Shown: positions 15,746-23,254, counted from the first letter of the stretch. The stretch: DNA of 30,897 bases from DATMXS01 sp035561355 (GCA_035561355.1 DATMXS010000003.1:1-30897); one strand, 5' to 3'. Translations and numbers: made by a program. The notes: generated by a model not told the origin, from the letters alone.

Positions 15746-16982
15746 TGATTCGGACCTCCACAGAGCGCGCGTGCGCTTCCAGCCCCTCGGCACGGGCCAG
15801 CGTCGTAATCGCCGGTGCGAGCCGCTTCAACGCTTCCGCACTCAACTGCTGCACCGAGATGATTTTGACGAAGTCGAGAACCGAAAGTCCCGCGCGCATT
15901 CGCGCCGCGCCGTTCGTCGGCAGGACGTGGTTCGGCCCGGAGGCGTAATCGCCAGCGGCTTCCGGGCTGTGCGGACCGATGAAAACACTCCCGGCATTCA
16001 TGATCCGGTCCAGCAGCGCGGAATCGGGAATGCTGAGGTGCTCCGGCGCAAAGCGGTTCGAGAGTTCCACCGCCTCGTCGAGTGAGTCCACGATCAGCGC
16101 CGCGCTGTTCTTCGCAATTGCTTTCTTTGCGACAGGCGCTGTCGGCAGCGTCGCAAGCTGTCTCTCGACCTCCTTCGCCACCTCTCCGGCCAGCCGCTTC
16201 GAGGTGGTGAGCAGGATGGCCGAAGCTTCGACGTCGTGCTCGGCCTGCGCCAGCATGTCGGCGGCGATCACCCGCGGATCGCCTTCTGTGGCAATAATCA
16301 GGATCTCCGTAGGGCCGGCGACGAAATCAATCCCGACCTCGCCCGCGAGCAACTTCTTCGCGGCGGTTACGTAGATGCTGCCGGGGCCGACGATCCGGTC
16401 GACGCGCGGCACCGTACGGGTGCCGAAGGCGAATGCCGCGATCGCGTGCGCCCCGCCCATGCGGAACACATCGCACAGCCCGAGCATGCCTGCGGTCCCG
16501 AAGATCTCGGGGACGGCGCGCGGAGAAGCGATGCAGATGCGGTTCACACCCGCGACCTGGGCAGGGATCGCAGTCATCAAAACGGTGGACGGCAGCGGGT
16601 AGCGTCCGGATGGGATGTACGCCGCCACGGCTTCGAGCGGGCGAACGACGTGGCCGACACTGAGGCCTGGGGCAATCGCCACCATCTTGCCGCTCGGCAT
16701 CTGGAGGTTCGCGACCGCCCTTATGTTCTTCGAGGCGGTCCCGACAGCATCACGAAACGCGGGTTCGAGGGCCTCCGCAGCCGTCTGAAGGTCGCGTTCC
16801 GGCACGCGCACCGTTCGCTTATCGAGCCCGTCGAACTTGCGGGCGTACTCGAGCAGTGCGCGGTCGCCGCGCTTGCGGACGTCGTCGAGGATCGGCCGGA
16901 CAATCGCCTCGGCTTCGGCCAGTCGCGCGCCACGGCGCTTGAGCAGGCGCGGGGCATCGGATGAAGGTAGGACGCGAAGCAT
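15738..16982 (-). CDS. hisD: HisD, histidinol dehydrogenase
   Basis: 414 residues. It oxidises histidinol to histidine in two NAD-dependent steps. Zinc-ligand regions are recognisable: Gln/His in LAQAEHDVEAS, Asp in SPEAAGDYASGPNHVLPT and His in EGLEAHARSVEVR. The catalytic Glu-His pair lies in RFAPEHLSIPDS. ATG 16982 follows the hisG stop after two bases. Length and motifs are complete. Confidence 0.97.
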   Translation of the reverse strand: MLRVLPSSDAPRLLKRRGARLAEAEAIVRPILDDVRKRGDRALLEYARKFDGLDKRTVRVPERDLQTAAEALEPAFRDAVGTASKNIRAVANLQMPSGKMVAIAPGLSVGHVVRPLEAVAAYIPSGRYPLPSTVLMTAIPAQVAGVNRICIASPRAVPEIFGTAGMLGLCDVFRMGGAHAIAAFAFGTRTVPRVDRIVGPGSIYVTAAKKLLAGEVGIDFVAGPTEILIIATEGDPRVIAADMLAQAEHDVEASAILLTTSKRLAGEVAKEVERQLATLPTAPVAKKAIAKNSAALIVDSLDEAVELSNRFAPEHLSIPDSALLDRIMNAGSVFIGPHSPEAAGDYASGPNHVLPTNGAARMRAGLSVLDFVKIISVQQLSAEALKRLAPAITTLARAEGLEAHARSVEVRINA

Positions 16983-16984
16983 GG

Positions 16985-17854
16985 CTACATCACAATCTTG
17001 TTTAACGGGTACTCGACAATCCCCTGCGCGCCGGCCTGCTTCAGCCGGGGAATGATAAATCGCACAGTGGACTCGTCGAGAATCGTGTTCACCGCGAGCC
17101 AGTTGTCATCGCTGAGCCCGGAGATCGTCGGGTTCTTTAGCGCGGGCAGCACGGCGAGGACCGCGGCGAGGCACTCGCGACGCACATTGAGCATCAGGCC
17201 AACCTTGCCGAGCGCGTTGATCGCGCCCTCCAGCAGCATCTTCATGTCGCCGAGTTTTGCGCACTTCCACTCGTCGCCCCAGGCTTCTTGATTTGCGATG
17301 AGCTGCGTGTTCGATTCGAGCACCGTCTCGATGATGCGCAACTTGTTCGCACGCAGGGACGAGCCGGTTTCCGTGACCTCGACGATGGCGTCCGCGAGAT
17401 ATGGCGGCTTCACTTCCGTCGCGCCCCAACTGAACTCGACTTTCGCCTTGACGCCGTTCGCGGCCAGATATCGCTTCGTGGTGGAGACGAGTTCCGTTGC
17501 GATCACCTTGCCTTCGAGATCCTGAACGGAACGGTACGGCGATGATTCGGGCGCCGCGAGCACCCAGCGCACCTTGCCGAAACTCTGCTTGGCGTACACG
17601 AGGTCTGCGACCGTGACGATCTTGGCCTCGTTCTCCTCTACCCAGTCCAGGCCGGTGAGTCCGGCATCGAGAACACCGTCCTCGACATAACGCGCCATCT
17701 CCTGCGCCCGGATCAGCATGCATTCGATCTCGGGGTCGTCGATCGCAGGGAAATAGGAACGGCTGCTGGTCGTAATGTTGAAGCCCGCGCGCTTGAACAG
17801 ATCGATGGTCGCATGCTCCAGGCTACCTTTGGGAATTCCGAGCTTCAGCTTCAT
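16985..17854 (-). CDS. hisG: HisG, ATP phosphoribosyltransferase, long form
   Basis: 289 residues, the length of the long, self-sufficient HisG that carries its own C-terminal ACT-like regulatory domain (about 215-289), so no HisZ partner is expected. Visible elements: LGIPKGSLEHATIDLFKRAG at the N-terminus, DAGLTGLDWV, and the PRPP-binding stretch ADAIVEVTETGSSLRANKL. It condenses ATP and PRPP in the first, feedback-inhibited step. ATG overlaps the hisI stop (ATGA). Confidence 0.96.
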   Translation of the reverse strand: MKLKLGIPKGSLEHATIDLFKRAGFNITTSSRSYFPAIDDPEIECMLIRAQEMARYVEDGVLDAGLTGLDWVEENEAKIVTVADLVYAKQSFGKVRWVLAAPESSPYRSVQDLEGKVIATELVSTTKRYLAANGVKAKVEFSWGATEVKPPYLADAIVEVTETGSSLRANKLRIIETVLESNTQLIANQEAWGDEWKCAKLGDMKMLLEGAINALGKVGLMLNVRRECLAAVLAVLPALKNPTISGLSDDNWLAVNTILDESTVRFIIPRLKQAGAQGIVEYPLNKIVM

Positions 17855-18231
17855 GCCTTGCCTCCGTAGACAGCGTTCGGGTCATATGTTCGAGCTTCGC
17901 TCTCGATCCACTCCCCGTCCTCAAACCGGCGAAAGAAGCAGCTCTGGTAGCCCTCGTGGCAGACGCCCGGCCCGATGGGTTCGACACGCACCAGGACGCA
18001 ATCGCGGTCGCAATCGGTCGAGATTTCCTTGACCACCAGGCGATGTCCGGAGCTCTCGCCCTTCAGCCACAACTTCTTCCGCGAGCGGCTGTAGAACGTG
18101 GCGAATCCGGTTTCGACGGTCTTGCGGAACGCCTCGTCATTCATGAAGCCAACCATGAGTACGCGGCCGGTTGCGTGGTCCTGAATGACCGCCGGCAACA
18201 GGCCGTCGAGTTTGGCGAAATCGAGTTCCAT
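17851..18231 (-). CDS. hisI: HisI, phosphoribosyl-AMP cyclohydrolase (monofunctional)
   Basis: 126 residues. Zinc/magnesium motif STDCDRDCVLVRVEPIG followed by GVCHEGYQSCFFR; it also shows VGFMNDEAFRKTVETG and WLKGESSGH. It opens the adenine ring of phosphoribosyl-AMP. There is no C-terminal HisE (pyrophosphohydrolase) domain. As first structural gene it starts only 9 bases after the attenuator stem. No Shine-Dalgarno lies in that gap: the nearest AGG is inside the terminator's 3' side, about 14 bases from the ATG. Confidence 0.95.
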   Translation of the reverse strand: MELDFAKLDGLLPAVIQDHATGRVLMVGFMNDEAFRKTVETGFATFYSRSRKKLWLKGESSGHRLVVKEISTDCDRDCVLVRVEPIGPGVCHEGYQSCFFRRFEDGEWIESEARTYDPNAVYGGKA

Positions 18232-18234
18232 AAC

Positions 18235-18261
18235 AAAAAAGCCCGCCTTACTTCGGCGGGC
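18235..18261 (-). terminator. Intrinsic terminator of the his attenuator
   Basis: On the minus strand GCCCGCC, loop GAAGTAA and GGCGGGC form a perfect 7-bp GC stem (18261-18241), followed directly by TTTTTTG. It lies between the leader peptide and hisI, so it can only act as a conditional terminator. On the plus strand no T-run follows the stem, so it is directional. Confidence 0.88.
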
Positions 18262-18335
18262 GCCCTTTCGCTTTGTTTGGGATTCCAGTCCACAGTTCGC
18301 CCGTCCGGTTAAGGATGGCGATGATGATGGACGGG
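18241..18335 (-). promoter_or_regulatory. his operon transcription attenuator (alternative helices 1:2, 2:3, 3:4)
   Basis: Three mutually exclusive helices are visible on the minus strand. Helix 1:2 pairs CCCGTCC (18335-18329, inside leader codons 5-7) with GGACGGG (18306-18300). Helix 2:3 (antiterminator) pairs CGGGCG (18303-18298) with CGCCCG (18262-18257). Helix 3:4 is the terminator stem (18261-18255 with 18247-18241). A ribosome stalled at the His codons would mask segment 1 and free segment 2 to form the antiterminator. A ribosome reaching the stop codon (18311-18309) would mask segment 2 and allow termination. The geometry is read from sequence; the mechanism follows the classical his/trp model. 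Confidence 0.85.
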
Positions 18336-18347
18336 AACGAAGTGCAT
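18309..18347 (-). CDS. hisL: his operon leader peptide
   Basis: ATG at 18347 to TAA at 18311-18309 encodes MHFVPVHHHRHP. Five of twelve residues are histidine, with CAT CAT CAT CGC CAT in the second half. It precedes an attenuator and the complete hisI-hisA gene string, so it is the sensor of charged tRNA-His supply. The frame is open further upstream to 18536, but that would run into the coding region of the divergent peptidase gene. Enterobacterial HisL is slightly longer with seven consecutive histidines; no sequence homology is implied, only the same logic. Confidence 0.88.
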   Translation of the reverse strand: MHFVPVHHHRHP

Positions 18348-18356
18348 GAAATTGTG

Positions 18357-18365
18357 AGTATAGCA
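18357..18365 (-). promoter_or_regulatory. Extended -10 promoter for the his operon
   Basis: Minus-strand TGCTATACT (18365-18357) matches TGnTATAAT at all but one position. No good -35 is present 16-18 bases upstream, as expected for an extended -10 promoter. The predicted start, near 18350, is only a few bases before the leader ATG at 18347, so the leader peptide would be made from a nearly leaderless mRNA. Confidence 0.6.
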
Positions 18366-18399
18366 GAACACGGCTGCGATACGCGGTACGCTGAACCGG

Positions 18400-19431
18400 A
18401 TGAGGATCAGCCGCAGGGAACTGATTTCAGCAGTTGCTGGACTGGCCGCGCAGAGCGCGGTGGCCGCCGGGACGAATCTAGTCAAGCCGCCGGCGCTCAA
18501 GCCTGGAGATACAATCGGGCTCATTACGCCCGGCACCTACGTCTCGGACCCCGACCGTCTCGCGCTGGTCAGGCGCACGGTGGAATACTTCGCACTGAAG
18601 CCGAAGTTCGGACGGAACGTGGGGAAGCGCGCTGGTTACCTGGGCGGCTCGGACGACGAGCGGCTCGACGACCTGCACGCGATGTTCCGCGATCCCGAGG
18701 TGAAGGCGGTCTTCTGCATTCGCGGCGGTGTGGGTTCCTCCCAATTGCTAGACCGCATCGACTACGCGCTGATCCGGCAGAATCCGAAGGTCTTCCTCGG
18801 CTACAGCGACATCACATCGCTGCACTTGGCGATCCACAAACGCTCCGGCCTCGTCACCTTCCACGGGCCGGTGATGATCTCGGCCTTCACGGATTTCACG
18901 CAGGGCTGGTTCCGCAAGGCGCTGTTCGAACCGAAGCCGCTGGGAGCGATCACGAACCCGTCGGAAACGAATCGCCTTCGGCCGGCTCACGTACTCCGGA
19001 CAGTGAGTCCGGGGCGCGCACGCGGCCCGCTCGTGGGCGGCAACCTGACGCTGCTCACGCAACTCATGGGCACGCCGTACGAGGTGGAGACGCGCGGCCG
19101 TATCCTCTTTTTAGAAGACGTTGAAGAGCAGCCCTACAATATCGATCGGATGCTGACGCAACTGCGGCTGGCCGGCAAGTTCGACGGCGTCGCCGGAGTG
19201 ATCTGGGGCGAGTGCAGCGATTGCGTGCCGCGCGAGTACAAGCCGTCCTTCGAATCCACGTTCTCAACCGGCGAGGTAGTAGATCGCATCCTCGGCAAAC
19301 TGAAGGTGCCGGTCCTCTCCGGACTGGCCATCGGCCACACGAACGATCAGCTCACGCTGCCCTACGGCATCGTAACCACTCTGGATTCGGACAAGGGAGA
19401 GCTCGTCATCGAAGAAGCTGCGACGGCTTAG
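18400..19431 (+). CDS. Tat-exported S66-family peptidase (LD-carboxypeptidase/MccF-like)
   Basis: 343 residues. A twin-arginine signal (MRISRRELISAVAGLAAQS) is followed by PPALKPGDTIGLITPG, the usual S66 N-terminus. The catalytic set is Ser136 (GYSDITSLH), Glu239 (LFLEDVEEQPYNI) and His313 (AIGHTNDQLTLPYG); RGGVGSSQLLDRID is the nucleotide-like loop typical of the family. LdcA enzymes trim the terminal D-Ala from muropeptide tetrapeptides in the cytoplasm; MccF cleaves microcin C. A Tat signal implies a folded enzyme acting outside the inner membrane. The promoter must lie in the 18232-18399 region shared with the his operon; I see no convincing one for this strand. Substrate unknown. Confidence 0.88.
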   Translation: MRISRRELISAVAGLAAQSAVAAGTNLVKPPALKPGDTIGLITPGTYVSDPDRLALVRRTVEYFALKPKFGRNVGKRAGYLGGSDDERLDDLHAMFRDPEVKAVFCIRGGVGSSQLLDRIDYALIRQNPKVFLGYSDITSLHLAIHKRSGLVTFHGPVMISAFTDFTQGWFRKALFEPKPLGAITNPSETNRLRPAHVLRTVSPGRARGPLVGGNLTLLTQLMGTPYEVETRGRILFLEDVEEQPYNIDRMLTQLRLAGKFDGVAGVIWGECSDCVPREYKPSFESTFSTGEVVDRILGKLKVPVLSGLAIGHTNDQLTLPYGIVTTLDSDKGELVIEEAATA

Positions 19432-19496
19432 GTCAGCCGCCGTTGTAGCGCCGCAGTGTCGCCATGCGACCCGTCTGCGAACGGCCAAATCGTACC

Positions 19497-20090
19497 TCAT
19501 TCCCCGATCAGTCCGGCCAGCGCGAGTTCGTAGCGATCGGCGACCCCGGTCTTTTCAAAAATGTGCTTCAAATGCACTTTGACGGTGCCGGGCTGAATCC
19601 CGAGTTCCCCTGCCACCTCGCGATTCTTCATGCCGCGCCCAACCAGGTCCATTATTTCGCGCTCCCTGCCTGTAAGCGCGTGACGCGGCAGTCGAGCTTT
19701 GACCGGCCTCGGGCGCACTTCAGTCCAAGTGAGCCCATCCGCGACGGCGCGGACGCAGTGAACGACCACATCCAAGTTAGCGGTCTTCGATAGGACGCCC
19801 TTGGCCCCAAGGCGCAGAAACCGCACGGTTTCGCCCTCGCTGGCGCTGACGCCCCACACAATGCAATCCGCGATGTCGCGCAGTTCGCCGATCACGACGC
19901 CGATGGCCTGCGCCCCGAATGCCTTATCGACGAGCGCGACACTGCCGGGGCGAGCATTCGCAGCTCTCACGCAATCACCCGGCAGGGAGGTAACCGCGGC
20001 GATCTGGATGCCGGCCGTTCCGGCGAAGAGAGTTCTGAGGCCGAGCGCGGTGGCCGGCTGCACATCGGAGATGACGAGTTGGATAGCCAT
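19497..20090 (-). CDS. LuxR/NarL-type response regulator with a divergent receiver
   Basis: 197 residues. The N-terminal half is receiver-like: LVISDVQPATALGLRTLF has only one of the usual paired acids, ALVDKAFG carries the putative phospho-Asp, and VLSKTA the conserved Lys. The C-terminal LuxR helix-turn-helix (about 132-195) is canonical: LTGREREIMDLVGRGMKNRE, then LGIQPGTVKVHLKHIFEKTG. No kinase gene adjoins it. It is divergent from the CpaE-like gene across about 75 bases and may regulate it. Phosphorylation is uncertain because of the depleted acidic pocket. Confidence 0.85.
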   Translation of the reverse strand: MAIQLVISDVQPATALGLRTLFAGTAGIQIAAVTSLPGDCVRAANARPGSVALVDKAFGAQAIGVVIGELRDIADCIVWGVSASEGETVRFLRLGAKGVLSKTANLDVVVHCVRAVADGLTWTEVRPRPVKARLPRHALTGREREIMDLVGRGMKNREVAGELGIQPGTVKVHLKHIFEKTGVADRYELALAGLIGE

Positions 20091-20165
20091 GCAGTCGCTA
20101 TTGATTTAGTGCGTACAGCACGAAGGGTTCTCAAGAAAGATCGGCAAAAGTCGATGAGGACGTTA

Positions 20166-21380
20166 ATGCCAGGTGTTTCGAATCCGGCGGAGGAGAAGGG
20201 CGGCTCGGGCCGGGTTCTGCTAATTACGCCAGCGCGAGCGACATCCTTCGAGCTGCGCGCGTTGATGGAGCGCGAACTCCCGTCACTGGAACTCACTCTG
20301 TTCGAACGCTATCCGGACCGTGAGGAGGTGCTCGAGCTAGCGGCCGAGCCGGGGACACGCGTCTGCCTGCTGGACGTGGCGGCGCAGCCGGCAGCCGCGG
20401 ATCTGGTCATCGAGACTCTGTCGCACCGCGACCCGCGCGTGCCGGTGGTGGCGGTTCTGCCGGCAAACGATCCGGACCTGATGCTGCGCTCGTTGAGGCA
20501 GGGCGCGAGTGAGTTCCTCGTCCGGCCCTTTACCGCCGACCAACTGCAAGCGGTTTTCGCGAAACTCAGCGGCGCGGACCGGAAGAAGCCGGAAGCGGCC
20601 GGCGGGCGGGTGATTGGCGTCATTCCTGCGAAAGGTTCCGTGGGCGCGACGACGCTCGCGTGCAATCTGGCGCCGGCGCTCGCGCGACGGGTGAAAGGCC
20701 GCGTGTTGCTGGCCGATCTGGATGGGCTCGCAGGCACCGTCGCGTTCGTGATGAAGATCCGGTCCACGTACAGTTTCGCAGACGCGCTGCAACAATCCGG
20801 CTGTCTCGACCCCGACCTATGGAAAGCGCTCGTAACGCCGTCGCAGGGCATTGACGTGCTGCTGTCGCCGGAGAATCCGATTGACGGACTGGACCCGTCC
20901 TGCGATCCCGGGCCGATCCTCGACTACGCGCGCGCACACTATGACCTGGTGATCGCCGATTGCGGCGGCACTTTCGGCCATTGGAACACAGAAATCGCAA
21001 AGCGTGCCGCCGGCATCGTACTGGTGACTACGCAGGAGATCGCCAGTGTACACGGCGCACAGCGCGCGCTGGCGAGCCTGGAGCACGCCTCGATGGACCC
21101 GGGCAGAATCAGCCTGATCGTCAACCGGTGGCGTCCGAATGTGCCACTCACACCGGAAAAGATCGGGGCATCGCTCGCGATGGATGTGCTCCAAACCCTG
21201 CCGGACGCGCCCGACGCGATCCGAAAAGCGCTGATCGACGGAAAGGCCGCGGCCGTGGCGAGCCGCTACGGCGGGGCAATCGCGGAACTCGCGGATAAGC
21301 TCGCGGGTCAGGAACGTCCGGTCGTGGCGAAAGGCGGCGCGGCGTCCAGCCTCGCGGGATGGTTCGCCCGGCTGTGGTGA
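20166..21380 (+). CDS. CpaE/TadZ-like pilus-assembly ATPase with receiver-like N-terminus
   Basis: 404 residues from ATG 20166, which has TGAGGA five bases upstream. An earlier in-frame ATG at 20079 would overlap the divergent regulator gene. The N-terminal domain (about 15-130) is receiver-like (VCLLDVAAQPAAADLVIETL, then SEFLVRPFTADQL). The C-terminal domain is a MinD/ParA-type ATPase with deviant Walker A KGSVGATTLACNLA, where Ala replaces the usual Lys/Ser, plus VLLADLDGLAGTV and DLVIADCGG. This pairing defines CpaE/TadZ, which localises Flp/Tad pili at the pole. No other tad or cpa genes are in the window, so its pilus role cannot be confirmed. Confidence 0.85.
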   Translation: MPGVSNPAEEKGGSGRVLLITPARATSFELRALMERELPSLELTLFERYPDREEVLELAAEPGTRVCLLDVAAQPAAADLVIETLSHRDPRVPVVAVLPANDPDLMLRSLRQGASEFLVRPFTADQLQAVFAKLSGADRKKPEAAGGRVIGVIPAKGSVGATTLACNLAPALARRVKGRVLLADLDGLAGTVAFVMKIRSTYSFADALQQSGCLDPDLWKALVTPSQGIDVLLSPENPIDGLDPSCDPGPILDYARAHYDLVIADCGGTFGHWNTEIAKRAAGIVLVTTQEIASVHGAQRALASLEHASMDPGRISLIVNRWRPNVPLTPEKIGASLAMDVLQTLPDAPDAIRKALIDGKAAAVASRYGGAIAELADKLAGQERPVVAKGGAASSLAGWFARLW

Positions 21381-21389
21381 ACGGCGCCG

Positions 21390-22133
21390 TCACGCGGCGA
21401 TACCGATGTGCAAGGCTACTACGCCGCCGGTCATGCGTTCGAACTGGACGGACGAGAACCCGGCTTCGGTCATCTGGCGCGCGAGTTCCTCCGGCCCAGG
21501 GAACTTGCGGACGGATTCGGGCAGGTACGTGTAGGCCGAGCGATCACCGGAGATGAGCCCGCCAATAAAGGGCAGCACGCGCCCGGAATAGAGCCGGTAC
21601 ATCGCCGCGAAACCCGGAATGCGAGGCTGAGAGAACTCCAGAATGGCCGCAACACCACCCGGCCGCAACACGCGACGCAACTCGGCGAGACCCTTCCGGT
21701 AATTGGCAAGATTGCGGAAGCCGAACGCTGCGGTGATGAGATCGAGCGAAGCGTCCGGAAAAGGCAGCGTGAGAGCGTCGGCTTCGATGAGCGACGAGCG
21801 CAAACTACCGGCGGTGAGCTTGCGGCCGGCCTCGACCAGCATCGGGTGACAGAAATCCCCGCCGAGCAGGGGGCGTCCGGCGGCGCGTTCGAGCGCAATC
21901 AGAAGATCACCGGTGCCGCAGCAGAGGTCGAGGACACGGGCGCCGGGCTGCAAGAGGACCGGGCGAACGAGCTTTACCGTCCGGCGGCGCCAGTGGCGAT
22001 CGATATTCAGCGAGAGCAGGTGGTTCAGCAGGTCATAGCGATGCGCCACGCTGCCGAACATTCCGCGCACCCAGCGAGCGGCCTCCTGTTCACCCTGCGC
22101 TCCCGGGGGAGTGGTCCCCACCGCACCGCTCAT
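21390..22133 (-). CDS. ubiE: UbiE/MenG, demethylmenaquinone (ubiquinone) C-methyltransferase
   Basis: 247-residue class I SAM methyltransferase. Signature elements: VRGMFGSVAHRYDLLNHLLS, RVLDLCCGTGDLLIAL (SAM loop), TAAFGFRNLANYRKGLAELR and the late motif YTYLPESVRKFPGPEELARQ. It methylates the quinone ring in the last step of menaquinone synthesis (or in ubiquinone synthesis). An acidobacterium would be expected to use menaquinone, which favours the MenG role (inference). Its start overlaps the aroB stop as ATGA, so the two are co-translated. Confidence 0.95.
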   Translation of the reverse strand: MSGAVGTTPPGAQGEQEAARWVRGMFGSVAHRYDLLNHLLSLNIDRHWRRRTVKLVRPVLLQPGARVLDLCCGTGDLLIALERAAGRPLLGGDFCHPMLVEAGRKLTAGSLRSSLIEADALTLPFPDASLDLITAAFGFRNLANYRKGLAELRRVLRPGGVAAILEFSQPRIPGFAAMYRLYSGRVLPFIGGLISGDRSAYTYLPESVRKFPGPEELARQMTEAGFSSVQFERMTGGVVALHIGIAA

Positions 22134-23203
22134 CCGATGGCTTCCTGAATGGCCATACGGACGACGCTCTCGTCCAGCCCCTGAACCACCTTCACTTCTC
22201 CGATGCGAACAGGAAGCACGAAGCGCACACGGCCCTGAAGCGTCTTCTTGTCGAACAACGTACGACTTACGAGTGCGTCCGGAGTCACGCCGTTCAGTGG
22301 CGGAATCGGCCCGTAGGCTTCGATCGCGTTCAGAATGTCTACCGCATGCTCGGCCGACAGGTGTCCCGTGCGCTCTGCGAGATACGTGGCGGCGCGCATA
22401 CCGAAGCCAACGGCTTCGCCGTGCAGGAACCGCGTGTAGCCTGTCTCCACTTCGAGCGCGTGGCCGATGGTGTGGCCGAAATTGAGAATGGCGCGGAGTC
22501 CGGATTCGCGCTCGTCGGCGGAGACCACCTCAGCCTTGATGCGTACCGATTCCGCGATCAGGCGATCAACAATGGCCGGTGTGCGGGCTAGCACGCCGGC
22601 GCTTTCAGCGGCCATCAGCGAGAACAACTCCGGACTGCGGATAATCCCGCACTTCAAAACTTCGAAGAGGCCGGCGCGGTATTCGCGCTCGGGAAGCGTA
22701 CTCAGCACTTCGGGATCGATCAGCACCGCAAGCGGCTGATGAAACGCGCCGGCGAGGTTTTTTCCGCACGCGAGATCGACGCCGGTCTTGCCGCCGATGG
22801 CTGCGTCCACCTGCGCGAGCAGTGTGGTGGGGATCTGAACAACGGGGATGCCACGCATGAAGATGGCGGCGACGAAGCCGGCTACATCCGTGACAACGCC
22901 TCCTCCGAAGGCGATCACAAGGCTCGAACGATCGCCGCCGCGGCACACCATCTCTTCTGCAAGCGACTCTACGGCGGCCAGGCGCTTGTTCTCTTCACCC
23001 CCCCGATAGAACAGCACTTCGTGCGAGCGTCCGGCGAGGGCCGCGGCGAGGCGTCCGCAATGCCGTTCCCACACGCCGCGCTCGGTGATGACAAACGTTC
23101 GGCCCGCGGGCGGTGGCAGGAGCGATGCGGCGCGCTCCAGGATTCCGCGCTCGACCACGGCCGTATACCGCCGCTGCGGCGTTTCCACTTCATACGAAGG
23201 CAT
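22130..23203 (-). CDS. aroB: AroB, 3-dehydroquinate synthase
   Basis: 357 residues. NAD- and zinc-dependent enzyme making 3-dehydroquinate from DAHP in the shikimate pathway. Motifs: GGEENKRLAAVE, FGGGVVTDVAGFVAAIFMRG, IPTTLLAQVDAAIGGKTGVD, KNLAGAFHQP, and the zinc-binding regions HGEAVGFGM and NFGHTIGHALE. It is divergent from nadB across 51 bases. It shares an operon with ubiE; chorismate is also the precursor of menaquinone, a reasonable metabolic link. Confidence 0.96.
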   Translation of the reverse strand: MPSYEVETPQRRYTAVVERGILERAASLLPPPAGRTFVITERGVWERHCGRLAAALAGRSHEVLFYRGGEENKRLAAVESLAEEMVCRGGDRSSLVIAFGGGVVTDVAGFVAAIFMRGIPVVQIPTTLLAQVDAAIGGKTGVDLACGKNLAGAFHQPLAVLIDPEVLSTLPEREYRAGLFEVLKCGIIRSPELFSLMAAESAGVLARTPAIVDRLIAESVRIKAEVVSADERESGLRAILNFGHTIGHALEVETGYTRFLHGEAVGFGMRAATYLAERTGHLSAEHAVDILNAIEAYGPIPPLNGVTPDALVSRTLFDKKTLQGRVRFVLPVRIGEVKVVQGLDESVVRMAIQEAIG

Positions 23204-23254
23204 ATATGTCAGTTTGTACCATCGGCGCGACGAGGCTGCGATACTGAAACAGGA

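Noticed and set aside
18241..18261. Terminator hairpin read on the plus strand
   Set aside because: On that strand the stem is followed by GCCCTTTCG rather than a T-run, and no plus-strand gene ends there.
18348..18536. N-terminal extension of the his leader frame to 75 codons
   Set aside because: It runs antisense through the divergent peptidase gene and upstream of the likely promoter. The short MHFVPVHHHRHP frame fits the attenuator geometry.
18273..19124. 283-codon plus-strand frame overlapping the S66 peptidase
   Set aside because: It is in the wrong frame relative to a complete peptidase with all catalytic motifs, and its translation is Arg/Gly/Ala-rich without domain features.
22739..23254. 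Upstream extension of the nadB frame
   Set aside because: It overlaps aroB in antisense and precedes the FAD-binding N-terminus expected at residue 1. ATG 23255 gives normal NadB length.
23204..23254. Promoter GATACT (23240-23245) with TTGTAC (23214-23219) for nadB
   Set aside because: The 20-base spacer is too long and the hexamers are poor. A TG-extended -10 is conceivable but too weak to annotate.
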